From Planctomycetaceae bacterium (GTDB lineage Bacteria > Planctomycetota > Phycisphaerae > Phycisphaerales > SM1A02), in the NCBI GenBank assembly GCA_947492385.1, contig CANLMX010000001.1:88938-152937 (forward strand): 64,000 nt of DNA, written 5' to 3'. The first letter of the stretch is position 1; every line of letters starts with the position of its first letter. The notes beneath the pieces were generated by a model. It ran no database searches. It had not been told where the DNA came from and saw only the letters and a program-made list of their open reading frames with translations. A program made the position numbers and the translations under genes. Positions 1 through 9,847 of the stretch are shown piece after piece.

Positions 1-1799
1 GCCGAACGAAGGAACTCGGCGCGAATCGCCGCGACGCTCGCATCGTCCACGCCGACGAACACGATGGCAGGGCTGTTCCGGTCGGCACCCGGGCCGATCC
101 ACTGTTCGGTGCGGCGGAGCCGATCCGCCACTGATCGCCAGGCCGACGCCGAGTTCAGACCCGGGAACGTCGCGTCACTTCGTAGGTCGGCGACCTTCCC
201 CGCCAACCGGGCCCCGTCTGCTGCGTCGAGCCGCAGGTGGCTGCCGCTCGCGGCAACGTCGAACAGCTCCTGCTGCTCGAAGCCACCGTCCGCGAGGTCC
301 GGATCAAACTGCAGATACCCAATCAGACGGTCGACGCTGCGCTGCGTCAACTGTGCCCCGGCGAGGTCTCCGACCGGATCGCGCGCGTGGACCTGCTTGT
401 CGAGCTGCTCCAACACCGCGTCGACGCCCATCGGGGCCGCGGCATCTCGGAGGGACTTCCACTGCAGGGCATTCGCGCGACGGTGCCGGGAGGAGACCGC
501 GCGCTCGAGCATCGACCAAGGGTTCCAGTCGTCGAGTGCGAGCCAGCTCTGCGCGGTTCCGATGCGCTGCGCGGCGATGGCGCTGGAGGCCATCGAACGC
601 GACCACCACGACAGCCCCGGCCCCAGGATCGAGAGCGACATCAGCAACACGGCCGCGGCTACCCCGGCGGCACGAGTTCCCCTGCGTGCTCTCCAGCGGA
701 ACGAACGTTCGACGAGGTCGTCGAGCGCTTCCCAGACCATCGAGGACTCGAGACGTCCGGGCATCGGAGCGGCGCTCTCGCCGTTGCCGGTCCGACACGC
801 GTACCCGAACGGCTTTCCGGTCAGGATTCTCAACGAAACTCCGGGCAACTGCGCGAGTCCGGCGAGCGCGGCAGCAGCATGCGGTGCATGGCAGGCGATG
901 AAGTCGATCGCGATGGCTTCCTGGACCTCGACATCGCTGCCGGCCTCATCGCACGCACGGTTGAGACGGAACTCAACGAAGCCGTCGTCACTCTCGCGGA
1001 ACAGTCGGCCGGCATGGTCGAAGCCCGGGCGAGCGGCCAGCCGACGCAGCGCGGAGACATCCTGCGGAAGCCGAACCCCGTCGAGACCCGGATTGTCCTT
1101 GACGGCATCGCGCTTGGTCAACAGGAACGTCACGAAGATCTTCGACCGCGCACCTCCGCGGCGCGACGCGTGCATCTCGCCGATCAGGGTGCGCAGCCCC
1201 GACGCCGCACTGGCGAGCGCCTCCTCCACGATGTCCTGCTTGAGCGCACCTTCGAAGTAGGAGTCTCGGAGGCCGGCAAGGAACAAGACCTCGTCGCAGG
1301 CGTCGAGAAACTCGCCGAACTGGCGGTGGACCTCGCGTCGCTGGGGGGAGAGCGTGTCCGGATCAACGCCCCGGGTGAAATCGCGGACGTTCTCGCCCGA
1401 GATCTCGGGGATCGTCAGCTTCCTCGCCGGGCGAAGGAACGGCGGCCACCAGGCGCGCGGCGTGGACGGCGGGCGCCGCCACTTGCGGCGAAGGGTGTGC
1501 AGCCGAGACGTGGAGAAGTAACCCGACGGCGTCGCGGGCAGGAGTTCGCCGGGATGCACGGTCATCCGTGCGAGCTCGAGGCTCGACGGAGGCCAGAGCC
1601 AGCGCAACGAGTCGGGGCGCATCGGGGCATGCCGCAGCGCGAACAGGAAGCTCGTCTTGCCGCTGTCAGCCAGTCCAACCAGCGCAACGGCCTCGCCCGG
1701 CCGCGCCGGGATCGAGACGTGCGCACCCTCCGGTTCTCCTGCGAGCGGAGCCTCAGGCAGCGGTTCGGCGGGCGAAGATGACGGCTTGCTCCAGATCAT
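1..1799 (-). CDS. P-loop (TRAFAC-type) GTPase with predicted TM helix, partial (C-terminus beyond left edge)
   Basis: Manual minus-strand translation from ATG at 1799: MIWSKPSSSPAEPLPE...ALVGLADSGKTSFLFALRH (Walker A/G1), KLTIPEISGENV (Walker B/G3-like), FVTFLLTKRDAV (G4 TKxD), later AAVLLMSLSILGPGLSWW (TM). Absent from ORF track because no stop lies in the window. ATGA overlap with upstream gene (1796-1799). Confidence 0.8.
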   Translation of the reverse strand, partial: MIWSKPSSSPAEPLPEAPLAGEPEGAHVSIPARPGEAVALVGLADSGKTSFLFALRHAPMRPDSLRWLWPPSSLELARMTVHPGELLPATPSGYFSTSRLHTLRRKWRRPPSTPRAWWPPFLRPARKLTIPEISGENVRDFTRGVDPDTLSPQRREVHRQFGEFLDACDEVLFLAGLRDSYFEGALKQDIVEEALASAASGLRTLIGEMHASRRGGARSKIFVTFLLTKRDAVKDNPGLDGVRLPQDVSALRRLAARPGFDHAGRLFRESDDGFVEFRLNRACDEAGSDVEVQEAIAIDFIACHAPHAAAALAGLAQLPGVSLRILTGKPFGYACRTGNGESAAPMPGRLESSMVWEALDDLVERSFRWRARRGTRAAGVAAAVLLMSLSILGPGLSWWSRSMASSAIAAQRIGTAQSWLALDDWNPWSMLERAVSSRHRRANALQWKSLRDAAAPMGVDAVLEQLDKQVHARDPVGDLAGAQLTQRSVDRLIGYLQFDPDLADGGFEQQELFDVAASGSHLRLDAADGARLAGKVADLRSDATFPGLNSASAWRSVADRLRRTEQWIGPGADRNSPAIVFVGVDDASVAAIRAEFLRS

Positions 1800-2332
1800 G
1801 GCTGAGCCTCACCCGGTCGACGGGTGGAAATGGGGGAACGGAACCGGGCAATGCCTCGTCGCTGCTCCGGCTCGTTGGACCTGAAACTCGTTGAAAGCAA
1901 CGGCCGGCCGACATGCCTCGCTGCCGCGCCGCGCGGCCCTTGCGGCGAGGATCCGTGGCTCCGGCATGCTGCGCTCGCGGCCGCCAGCATCCGTCGAACC
2001 GGGTCGGGCGCGGACCAGCAATGCCGCATCGCGGCAGCGTCGAACAGCCGCCAGAGGACGTCCCACCTCGCGGGGCGATGCGACCCCTCGAGGGAGGATC
2101 GCGGCAGCCCTCGGACGAGCGCGCGCACGTGTTCTTCGCCACCCGCTCCGGGCGCGAAATCCAATCGCTCGACCGTCAGTTCGAGGACGGCACCCAAGAC
2201 CTGCGCAGCTCCCTCGGACGCGCGATCGGACAGGACGATCGAGACCGCTTCGGAGAGGTCGGCGTCCGACGGGCCAGTGCGGCCAGTGCCAAAGGCCATC
2301 AACGCGTCGGCGATCTCCAGCGGATCACGCAT
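1796..2332 (-). CDS. hypothetical protein, coupled gene of SrfB/SrfC-like operon
   Basis: 178 aa ORF between two coupled genes, overlapping both neighbours by a few nt; no family recognised. Confidence 0.65.
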   Translation of the reverse strand: MRDPLEIADALMAFGTGRTGPSDADLSEAVSIVLSDRASEGAAQVLGAVLELTVERLDFAPGAGGEEHVRALVRGLPRSSLEGSHRPARWDVLWRLFDAAAMRHCWSAPDPVRRMLAAASAACRSHGSSPQGPRGAAARHVGRPLLSTSFRSNEPEQRRGIARFRSPISTRRPGEAQP

Positions 2333-4739
2333 CGGAATCCGCCTGCGGCGCCTCGATGATCACGATGACCCTGCGACGCGACCCCGGGATGTCCGCGTCT
2401 CCCTTGAGCCAGTAGCCCTCAGGGTCCAAATCCTTGGCAGCCGCACCCGCTTCTGCCGGAGACGCTGGCAACGATGCCCGAAGGCGACCGGGGCGCACCG
2501 GTCGCCCGCCCGCCCGAACCCGAACACCGTCAGGGAATCCGGAGAGCCATTTCTCAAGGCGTGCCGCGTACTCGCCTGCCGCGGCGCGGGACACCAGACC
2601 ACCCCCCGCCCCGGCAGCACCCGGAAGCAGCGACTCCACGCGATCGGGAGGGACCAGCACCGCCCAACGGCGCGCGGATCCGGGGCCGAGCGGCGAGGGT
2701 GACCAATCCGGCAGATCGAACACCGCGCGCTCACCCTTCACGGGTGCCGCCACGATCCGCGGCGCAGGCCCCGCGACGCTTCCAACGCCGCCGAAGACGA
2801 GCACGGAGGCCAGAGCGGCAGAAAGCAGCAGCGCAACCGCCCACGATGCCTTGGCGACCGTTCCCACCAGCGGTTCGTGGAGCGCGGTCTCGCCGAGGCC
2901 GGAAGCCTCCACTCGATCCGCGTCGAGCATCCCGCGCCAGTCACCGCGCCGGAAAGCATCCAGCGTGCGTGATCGCGGCTGCGCGCCGGTGATTCGTTTG
3001 AGCATGAACCTGCCGCATGTCTCACACAGAATCTTCAGCGACCGAGCTTCCTCCGGCGTCGCATCGCGAGCCTCAATGAACGTTCGCCAGTGCGCCACGA
3101 TCGCAGCCCGAAACGCAGCCTCGTCGAGGAACTCACACTGGAACGCGGCTTCCTTGATGCGGAACTCCGCGTACGGATCGAGGCGGATCGCGAACCAAGG
3201 GGGGGATCCCCCGGTACCGGCGCGTCGAGCGAGATCACGCAGAAGGTTCTGATCCTCGGCCGACAGCATCTCCGCAATGCGCTGCGCAAGACGCGGATCG
3301 CGCCGCTCCGGGACGAGTTGCTCAGCCACGCGCACCAGCCATCCACGCATCGGCGAAAAGCGATCCGCTGCGGCCTCCATCTGCTCCCACTCGTGATCGG
3401 CCAGCCCCGCCACAAGGTCCGCCAACCATTGCGGCAGCGACGGGTGAGCCCGAAGGCCGCGGAGGATGGAGTGAACGGACGGAAGGCTCGCGAGCGTCGA
3501 TGCCTGGTTGAAGTACAGCACCCTGCACTGCTCGAACCAGGCGAGGAGGGCCTCAGCGCCGGCAGGTGCAGCCAACCCTCGGAGCTCGAGTTCGAGGAGC
3601 CTTCGGAACACCCTCGATTCGTACCCGGGTCCCCCGTGAAGGTCCAACTCGCCGCGGAGAACATCCTCGGCACCGGGACCCTCCAGCAGCCCGGCCCGCC
3701 GGACGGAATCAAGGACCGTCGGACGCGACCTGCGCCCTTCGCCGAGCTCGACCATCAGCCGAAGCATCCGATCCCACTGAGGACCGGAGACGGAAGCTGC
3801 GTAGGCCCACTGCAACCACGGGTCCTCGAGCTTCGGCAGTTCGGCCTGGAGTCGGTCGATCCAGTCGAGATCCCGCAGGTCGAGATCGAAGCCGAGCCAC
3901 GCCCGCGCGCGTCGAAACACCGGGAGCTCGACCAGTTCATCGACCCGACGGGTTCCGCGGCCGGGGCGCAAGACGAGGGCGAGTCCCGCGGCTCCCGAGA
4001 CTTCCGCGCGCATCGCCTGCAGGTCCTGAGGGGAGAGACCGGCGGACTCGGCGAGGTCACCCAGCACGAACTCGTCGTCGTCCCCGAGGCACGCGGCAGC
4101 GTGCACGACGCAGAGGTGGAACTGAGCAAGCGCGGACGGCGCGCCGCCCGACATCCGAGCGAGCCCAAGCCTCACCGCCTCCCCCGAGAGCGAGAAAATC
4201 AATGTGCCCGGCATCTGCGAGCTCGCCGGATAGGCCGCCAGACGAACCAACTGTCCTGGATGCACGCCGCGCACGGCGTCGAACCGTCCGTCGGCCATGG
4301 CCGCGACGGCGATCCGCCGCTGGTCGATCGGCAACTCCGGCATCAGGAGCCACGTTCCCGGGGCGCCCCCCCACTTGAGCATCGATGCGGCAAGGAGCCG
4401 CGCCGCGCCACGCTCGGCATCGTCCAGCCCGGCGCCGACGCGCTTCACGGTCGACTCGGTCGCGGACCTCAACGGAGCAACGAACTGCTCCGGAGACATG
4501 CCGGCCGCGCGCAGGCGACGGAGGCGATCCTCCTGGTGCAGCTGGCGGAACGCCTCAGCAGGATTCCTCTCGAACCACGCCGAGATCACCGCCGCGGGGA
4601 TGAGGGCAAAGTCACTCCGCAGCGTCTCGTCGCCATCAACCAGGTAGGCGCGAATCGTGCAGGGAAAGCAGCGCGGCGACAGCTCCTCGCCGGTGAGCGA
4701 CATTCCGCAGGTTCTGCAGTTGTTTGGCTTGCTCGCCAC
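2325..4739 (-). CDS. zinc-ribbon-like, single-TM protein of unknown function
   Basis: 804 aa ORF; N-terminal CRTCGMSLTGEELSPRCFPC (CxxC...CxxC), TM-like ASWAVALLLSAALASVLVFGGVGSVAG near the C-terminus; GTG start. Confidence 0.8.
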   Translation of the reverse strand: MASKPNNCRTCGMSLTGEELSPRCFPCTIRAYLVDGDETLRSDFALIPAAVISAWFERNPAEAFRQLHQEDRLRRLRAAGMSPEQFVAPLRSATESTVKRVGAGLDDAERGAARLLAASMLKWGGAPGTWLLMPELPIDQRRIAVAAMADGRFDAVRGVHPGQLVRLAAYPASSQMPGTLIFSLSGEAVRLGLARMSGGAPSALAQFHLCVVHAAACLGDDDEFVLGDLAESAGLSPQDLQAMRAEVSGAAGLALVLRPGRGTRRVDELVELPVFRRARAWLGFDLDLRDLDWIDRLQAELPKLEDPWLQWAYAASVSGPQWDRMLRLMVELGEGRRSRPTVLDSVRRAGLLEGPGAEDVLRGELDLHGGPGYESRVFRRLLELELRGLAAPAGAEALLAWFEQCRVLYFNQASTLASLPSVHSILRGLRAHPSLPQWLADLVAGLADHEWEQMEAAADRFSPMRGWLVRVAEQLVPERRDPRLAQRIAEMLSAEDQNLLRDLARRAGTGGSPPWFAIRLDPYAEFRIKEAAFQCEFLDEAAFRAAIVAHWRTFIEARDATPEEARSLKILCETCGRFMLKRITGAQPRSRTLDAFRRGDWRGMLDADRVEASGLGETALHEPLVGTVAKASWAVALLLSAALASVLVFGGVGSVAGPAPRIVAAPVKGERAVFDLPDWSPSPLGPGSARRWAVLVPPDRVESLLPGAAGAGGGLVSRAAAGEYAARLEKWLSGFPDGVRVRAGGRPVRPGRLRASLPASPAEAGAAAKDLDPEGYWLKGDADIPGSRRRVIVIIEAPQADSDA

Positions 4740-4780
4740 GGGCTATGCGACTCCGGAAGGTGCTGGCGCGATCGAGGAAC

Positions 4781-7540
4781 TCACGGTCGAAGGAGGGATT
4801 CCAGCTGCTCGAGCCTCGAACCGAGCGAGTCGGCCCCCTGGTCGACGACGACGGTCCTGACAAGCGAGCCCCGGAGTTCCCCGACGGTCGCGCGCAGGCG
4901 CGAGCGAAGCATACCGAGGTCTCCGTTGCCAGCCCGCGCCGCACCGGCCGGATCCACGAGCCCGGCGTACACGTCCGGGAGGCGGTGCCGCCAGTGCGAG
5001 AGGATCTTCGCAGACGATGCATGTGCCGGCCGGCGGGTCGGCTGGGCATCCGGAAGCTGCTGCACGACGGGCGGCGGGTTGTCGAGCCACACGATGCAGC
5101 GGTTCCAGGTCGTGCTCACCAACGCGGCGAGCACGGGGCTGGCCGCCAGGGCATCGGGATTCAGCGCCTCGAACATGGCGGACACCGGGGTCCGGACGCG
5201 GTTTCGGAACCAGTCGGAGCCGGGCATGGCGGCGAAGTGCTGCTTCAGCGAGAGCAACGCGTCGCGCTTCGCGTCGGATCCCTGCGGCTGCCGGAGCGAG
5301 GTCGCCAGCGCATGCTGCGAGTTGAGGCGCGACTCCAGCCGGTCGACGAATCCCTCGGACATCTTGCGGTAGAAGGTGTCGAACTTGAGCACGCCCACCT
5401 CGCCGGGGTCGATTCGCCCGACGTCCGCTGCCGCCGCGCGGCACGCCCGCTGCACGTCGATCGGCGAGACCTGGAGCGCACGCAGGAAGACGGCCACCGG
5501 GTTCCGGCTGCCGGCCAACACGACTTCGAGCGCACCGACATCCAAGAGCGCTTCCTGGCGCGCCAACTCCGCGCGTCCGCTCGCATCGGGCCCCAGATAG
5601 TCGCGATTGGCGGCGGCGACGATGGGCGCCAGCTCCGCGAGGGCCTGCCCGACGAGCCGACCCTCACGGTCGACCGAGGCCACTGCCTTGGCAAGGGAGC
5701 CGAAGAGCGCATCGACGTCCTCGGGCGATCGGAACAAACGATCGAAGGCTTCGCCCGGCTCCGCCACGTGGGACAGCACGGACTGGTCTGAGAGGTACGA
5801 GGCGCGAATCCGCTGGAGCGCAGTTGCCTGCTCCGGCGCGAGGTACGAGTGCAGCGTCACCGCCCCGTGCGCGTCCGGGTTGTGCACCCAGTGCACCCGG
5901 CGGAACGGGCCGCCCGGCCATTTCTTCAGCCACGGAAGTTCGCAGCAGTACTCCTTCTCGAGCTCGCGAAGGCGACCGCCGAAGAGCGAGCCAACATTGC
6001 CCGCTTCGTTGATGAGCATGTCGGACTTGGACACGGCGACGACGAGCGGGGGATCGACCCGGCGAGGGCGCGGCTCATGGTCGAACCGCGCGCCGGGCTC
6101 GTGGGAGGCCTCCGCATCCGAAGTCTCGCGCGAGTACCAGGCGCCAAATGCCCTCCGTACGACCGGACCCGCGTTGAGTGGGCCGTTCCCGGTGACGACG
6201 AGGCAGAGGGCGCTGCAGTCCTCGAGCCCGATGCCCGCCAGGAACAGGTAGTTGAGCTTCCCGCGTCGGAAGACGTCCAGCGCGCGCTGCAACGGATTCT
6301 GGACCTTGCCGAACTTGCCATCCGCAAACGTCGGACGCGCACCGGGGTAGTCGAGCACATCGATCGCTTCGGCATCCGCATCGGCGCCAACCAGCAGCGG
6401 CAACTCGACCTCACGGATCAGCGCGCAGAGATGCGACCTCGGGATCCCCGCCTGGATCAGTTCGCCGTGGCCGGAGGGAAAGCGCACCGCGACCGAGCGG
6501 GACGCACCCCACTCGTCGACGTCGATGTTTCGGACATCAAGCAGCGAGTGGTGCTGCGGGTGGTCGCTACGGCAGACGTCGGTGGCCCCGATGAAGACCT
6601 CGCCCGCGCCGCGCGACGCGCACATTGACTCGAGCAGGCGCTGGAAGACGTCCGTCAGCTCTCGCTGACCCGACCAGAGCATCCCGACGAATCGAAGGTA
6701 CGGGCAACGATCCGATGCACGCGGATCCCAGACAGGGCGCCGCGCCGCGAGGTAGAGCTCCCGCAGGTACTCGCGCCAGCCCGACTCGATCAGGTCGCGC
6801 GCCCGCGGCTCCGGAGAGGACTCGCCTCCCCATTGCTCCGAGAGAAAGGCCCAGGCCACGAGCAGCTGTCCGACGAATCCCTCGGGATCCGGTTCGGTCT
6901 CGGCCTTCCGCAGCCGGGTCATCTCCTGGTGGACCCCGACGCGAGTGCCTTCGTACTTCGTATCGCCTGCGTTTCCGAGCGCAAGCGAGACGATCAGGTC
7001 CGACTGCGTCAGCGTTCGTGCGCGAAAGCACCCGGCTGGCACGCCGGCGGCGGGGGTCGTCGTGAGCCGGCAGATGACGCCGGTCGACTCGGTGCCGGCG
7101 ATCGGGTTCAGCCACCGCGCGAACTCGATCGCCCCCGGATGCCCGTCTGCCGCCCACGGACCGACTGACCCGTTCGACGAAGGATCCCGGACCAGGAGCG
7201 AACCGGTTGCGGTCATGCTCGCACCGAGACCCTGCCCGATCCTGCTCACGAGGTTGCTCTTGCCGCACTGGCTCTCACCGTAGAACCCGACGGACTTTCG
7301 CAGCCGCGCGGCCTTGGAGAGCTGCTCCAGCCGACATCGGCCCGAGAGGAGAGCCATTCGGTGCTCTCCCGAGAGTCCGCGGTCCGAACCGAATCGAGCG
7401 ATCCAGGTGTCCCTGCCATCGGCAAAGGAACGCGCGGCGTCGATGAAACGAACGATGGGGTGTTCTGGCAGTCCGGACGTTCCGTTCTCTGGCATGTGTT
7501 CGGTACTCGGGTCGGAGGAAGAGGTGAATGTCTCAGGCAT
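4781..7540 (-). CDS. SrfC-like virulence-factor-family GTPase
   Basis: 919 aa ORF; G1 GESQCGKSNLVSR, G3-like DVLDYPGAR, G4-like VSKSDML; layout and operon partner match SrfC-family proteins. Confidence 0.75.
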   Translation of the reverse strand: MPETFTSSSDPSTEHMPENGTSGLPEHPIVRFIDAARSFADGRDTWIARFGSDRGLSGEHRMALLSGRCRLEQLSKAARLRKSVGFYGESQCGKSNLVSRIGQGLGASMTATGSLLVRDPSSNGSVGPWAADGHPGAIEFARWLNPIAGTESTGVICRLTTTPAAGVPAGCFRARTLTQSDLIVSLALGNAGDTKYEGTRVGVHQEMTRLRKAETEPDPEGFVGQLLVAWAFLSEQWGGESSPEPRARDLIESGWREYLRELYLAARRPVWDPRASDRCPYLRFVGMLWSGQRELTDVFQRLLESMCASRGAGEVFIGATDVCRSDHPQHHSLLDVRNIDVDEWGASRSVAVRFPSGHGELIQAGIPRSHLCALIREVELPLLVGADADAEAIDVLDYPGARPTFADGKFGKVQNPLQRALDVFRRGKLNYLFLAGIGLEDCSALCLVVTGNGPLNAGPVVRRAFGAWYSRETSDAEASHEPGARFDHEPRPRRVDPPLVVAVSKSDMLINEAGNVGSLFGGRLRELEKEYCCELPWLKKWPGGPFRRVHWVHNPDAHGAVTLHSYLAPEQATALQRIRASYLSDQSVLSHVAEPGEAFDRLFRSPEDVDALFGSLAKAVASVDREGRLVGQALAELAPIVAAANRDYLGPDASGRAELARQEALLDVGALEVVLAGSRNPVAVFLRALQVSPIDVQRACRAAAADVGRIDPGEVGVLKFDTFYRKMSEGFVDRLESRLNSQHALATSLRQPQGSDAKRDALLSLKQHFAAMPGSDWFRNRVRTPVSAMFEALNPDALAASPVLAALVSTTWNRCIVWLDNPPPVVQQLPDAQPTRRPAHASSAKILSHWRHRLPDVYAGLVDPAGAARAGNGDLGMLRSRLRATVGELRGSLVRTVVVDQGADSLGSRLEQLESLLRP

Positions 7541-7552
7541 GGCGCGGAAGGG

Positions 7553-9847
7553 TCACTTGCTTGGAACCTCGGCCGCGGAGCCCTTCGCACCGGGCGACGT
7601 CGAGACGAAGACCACGGGACAGCCGTCAGGAAGATCCCGAGGAGCGTTTTGGGCGACGTTTGGCATTCCATCGATCACGTCTCCGATCTTTTTCGGCTCT
7701 CCCCCCACCACGGCAAAGAGCGTTCCTCGCCGAGCACCGGCCGCGACGACCCCGAATGTCGGACACACAAAGGGAGACCCTTCCTTCGTTTGGCCATCCC
7801 AGACGCCAAACAGCGTAATGGCATTATCAATCCTCGCACCGCTCGACCATGCAGACAAGTGGTCCTTTACCTTTTTCCACTTCATATGGAACGTCTCCGT
7901 CGATTGCGAAGGCTTTTGGTGTTTGGCCCACGCGTCTCGCGCCTCCTTCAACTGCCTGCGTGACTCATTCAATCCAGACGGACTCGGTTTGAGCTTGCTT
8001 AGTTCCTCGAGTGCTGAGTTCAAAGAGTCGAGTACCTTCGATACAAGTGGTTCCGCGAGGACCGGCGGCAGATTTAACTTGCCTGACTCTGTCGCGATTG
8101 AAATCGCATTACTTGCGGGTTTCGCGCCGTTGGCCGCGGGGATCAGTCGCTTGTCAAGATCCAACATCCATTCCCAGAGTATTCGAACGGTGGACTTCGA
8201 ATCTAACTCTGGTAGCCGAGCGAGATCTTTCCCTAGCGAGAGCTCCGATCTCTGTTCGAACTTCGGTGGCGATCCTTGCGGATTGACGAGGTGTTCACCC
8301 CTATTGTTGAATAGTTTCTTCGGCCATCCAACCGCCTGCGCACTGTTCAAATCATCCACCGGGCACCAGTAAAATCCGGGCGACACGTTAACGAACCCAG
8401 GCGGTTGAGTGATTTGGATTGCTGTGTAGTCCAGAGGGCCCTTCAGCGCCTCGCGCCAACGCTGCGAAATCCGTTGATCGATCGCGGCTGTCGTCTGGCG
8501 CTCCAGATCTTTCATCGCGCGCCGGGTGTGGTCGACATCGAGGCGATCCTCCTTACTCAATGTCTCCAACAACTTTCCGTCAACCGGCCAATACTCCAGC
8601 GCGACCGCGAGCTGGGTAGCCTTGCTTTCGAGCCTTTTCTTCCGCTCGAAATCCTTGATCTGGCCCTCAAGTTTCTTGGCCTCCCGTTGGGCAGCTTCGG
8701 GATCTACTTGGCCCTTTACCTTCTCCTCGGCGGTCTTCAGCTTCTCCACGGCGGTCTTCAGCTTCTCACCGGCGGTCTTCAGCTCCTCCTTGGCGGTGTT
8801 CAGCTCCTCCTTGGCGGTGTTCAGCTTCTCCTCGGCAACTCGGCGAGCCGCTTCCGCTTCGGCCGTCTGCTTCCTCAAGTCTTCAACTTCGCGGCTACTC
8901 GCGGTCGCTCCGGCGGGCTGCGCTGCCGGAACGCTCTCGAGAGACCCGCTCGATTGCTGAGCCGCCATCGGCAATGACCCCGAGCTCCGCTGCTGTTCTT
9001 GCTGCGAAGGCCCCTTCGAACTGGGACTCATCGCCCGCCCGCACAACAAGCCAACCACGACCGCGAGACCCACCACCGCCACGCGGAACGCCCAGTCCAG
9101 CGCCTTCGAGCGGGGCCGACTTCGCACCGCGATCGTCACGCCCGCGGTCGACTTCGCGACGACGGGTCGGCCCGATGCGCCAGCGGCCTGTTGCTTCGGT
9201 GCCCCTGAGGCCGGCTGAGGGGACTCGGCGGCCCCTACGGCGTACCAGGAGCCTCTCACAACTTCGTTGGCGGGCGTCGACCCGGATCCCGGCTCCACGA
9301 GCCGGAGGCGGCTTTGAAGGAACACCGAAGCCCGCATCGCCTGCAACTCGGCGTCCGTCCATTGCAGAAGCGGGCGCATCCTCGGCGAGCGCAATCCCCA
9401 GCGCACGATGCAGAGACCCTCGTCCGTCACGACCCAGTCATCGGGATCGTCGCTGACCGTCACGCACATCAGCATCGGGTACGTGGTGAGCAGCAGCTCG
9501 TACGGAACATCGCCGCCCCGCTCGGCCCGCCGCTGCGCTTCGTCGATGCGCTTGCGATGGAACGCGAGGACGTCACGCAGGCCGTCGAAGGCCTGTCCCA
9601 GCGCGGCGGCAACCTCGGCAGACGTCGAGTCGTCGAGCGGTCCAGCATCCGACAGGCGAAGCCCGCTGACGAGGTATTCGGCAACCGCACCGGAACCAGA
9701 ACCCATCCTGCAGCGCGCGAACGACGCCCCCATGAACAGGCGCACCCAATCCGAGTGCTCGACCGGGGCCGCACCGCTCGCCGTGCGGGCGAGGTCGGGC
9801 GAGGGCACCGAGACGATCGACCACGATGATTGCTCGGATCCGGTCAT
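7553..9847 (-). CDS. TM and coiled-coil protein of unknown function (SrfB/SrfC-like operon)
   Basis: 764 aa ORF; TM DWAFRVAVVGLAVVVGLLCG, tandem heptads EEKLNTAKEELNTAKEELKTAGEKLKTAVEKLKTAEEK, lower-GC C-terminal half. Confidence 0.8.
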   Translation of the reverse strand: MTGSEQSSWSIVSVPSPDLARTASGAAPVEHSDWVRLFMGASFARCRMGSGSGAVAEYLVSGLRLSDAGPLDDSTSAEVAAALGQAFDGLRDVLAFHRKRIDEAQRRAERGGDVPYELLLTTYPMLMCVTVSDDPDDWVVTDEGLCIVRWGLRSPRMRPLLQWTDAELQAMRASVFLQSRLRLVEPGSGSTPANEVVRGSWYAVGAAESPQPASGAPKQQAAGASGRPVVAKSTAGVTIAVRSRPRSKALDWAFRVAVVGLAVVVGLLCGRAMSPSSKGPSQQEQQRSSGSLPMAAQQSSGSLESVPAAQPAGATASSREVEDLRKQTAEAEAARRVAEEKLNTAKEELNTAKEELKTAGEKLKTAVEKLKTAEEKVKGQVDPEAAQREAKKLEGQIKDFERKKRLESKATQLAVALEYWPVDGKLLETLSKEDRLDVDHTRRAMKDLERQTTAAIDQRISQRWREALKGPLDYTAIQITQPPGFVNVSPGFYWCPVDDLNSAQAVGWPKKLFNNRGEHLVNPQGSPPKFEQRSELSLGKDLARLPELDSKSTVRILWEWMLDLDKRLIPAANGAKPASNAISIATESGKLNLPPVLAEPLVSKVLDSLNSALEELSKLKPSPSGLNESRRQLKEARDAWAKHQKPSQSTETFHMKWKKVKDHLSAWSSGARIDNAITLFGVWDGQTKEGSPFVCPTFGVVAAGARRGTLFAVVGGEPKKIGDVIDGMPNVAQNAPRDLPDGCPVVFVSTSPGAKGSAAEVPSK
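8721..8825. repeat. five tandem 21-bp units (consensus ttctcctcggcggtcttcagc) encoding coiled-coil heptads
   Basis: Units at 8721-8741, 8742-8762, 8763-8783, 8784-8804 and 8805-8825, with a partial sixth; the fourth and fifth are identical. Confidence 0.9.

Noticed and set aside
64-1781. Plus-strand ORFs of 398 and 514 aa
   Set aside because: Antisense to the minus-strand GTPase frame; Arg/Ser/Pro-rich high-GC shadow translations with no domain motifs.
3090-5372. 760-aa plus-strand ORF
   Set aside because: Antisense shadow spanning two minus-strand genes with clear domains; no recognisable fold.
8405-8977. Leucine-rich plus-strand ORF (LLLGGVQLLLGG...) resembling a membrane or repeat protein
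   Set aside because: Exact antisense of the 21-bp coiled-coil repeat in the minus-strand gene.
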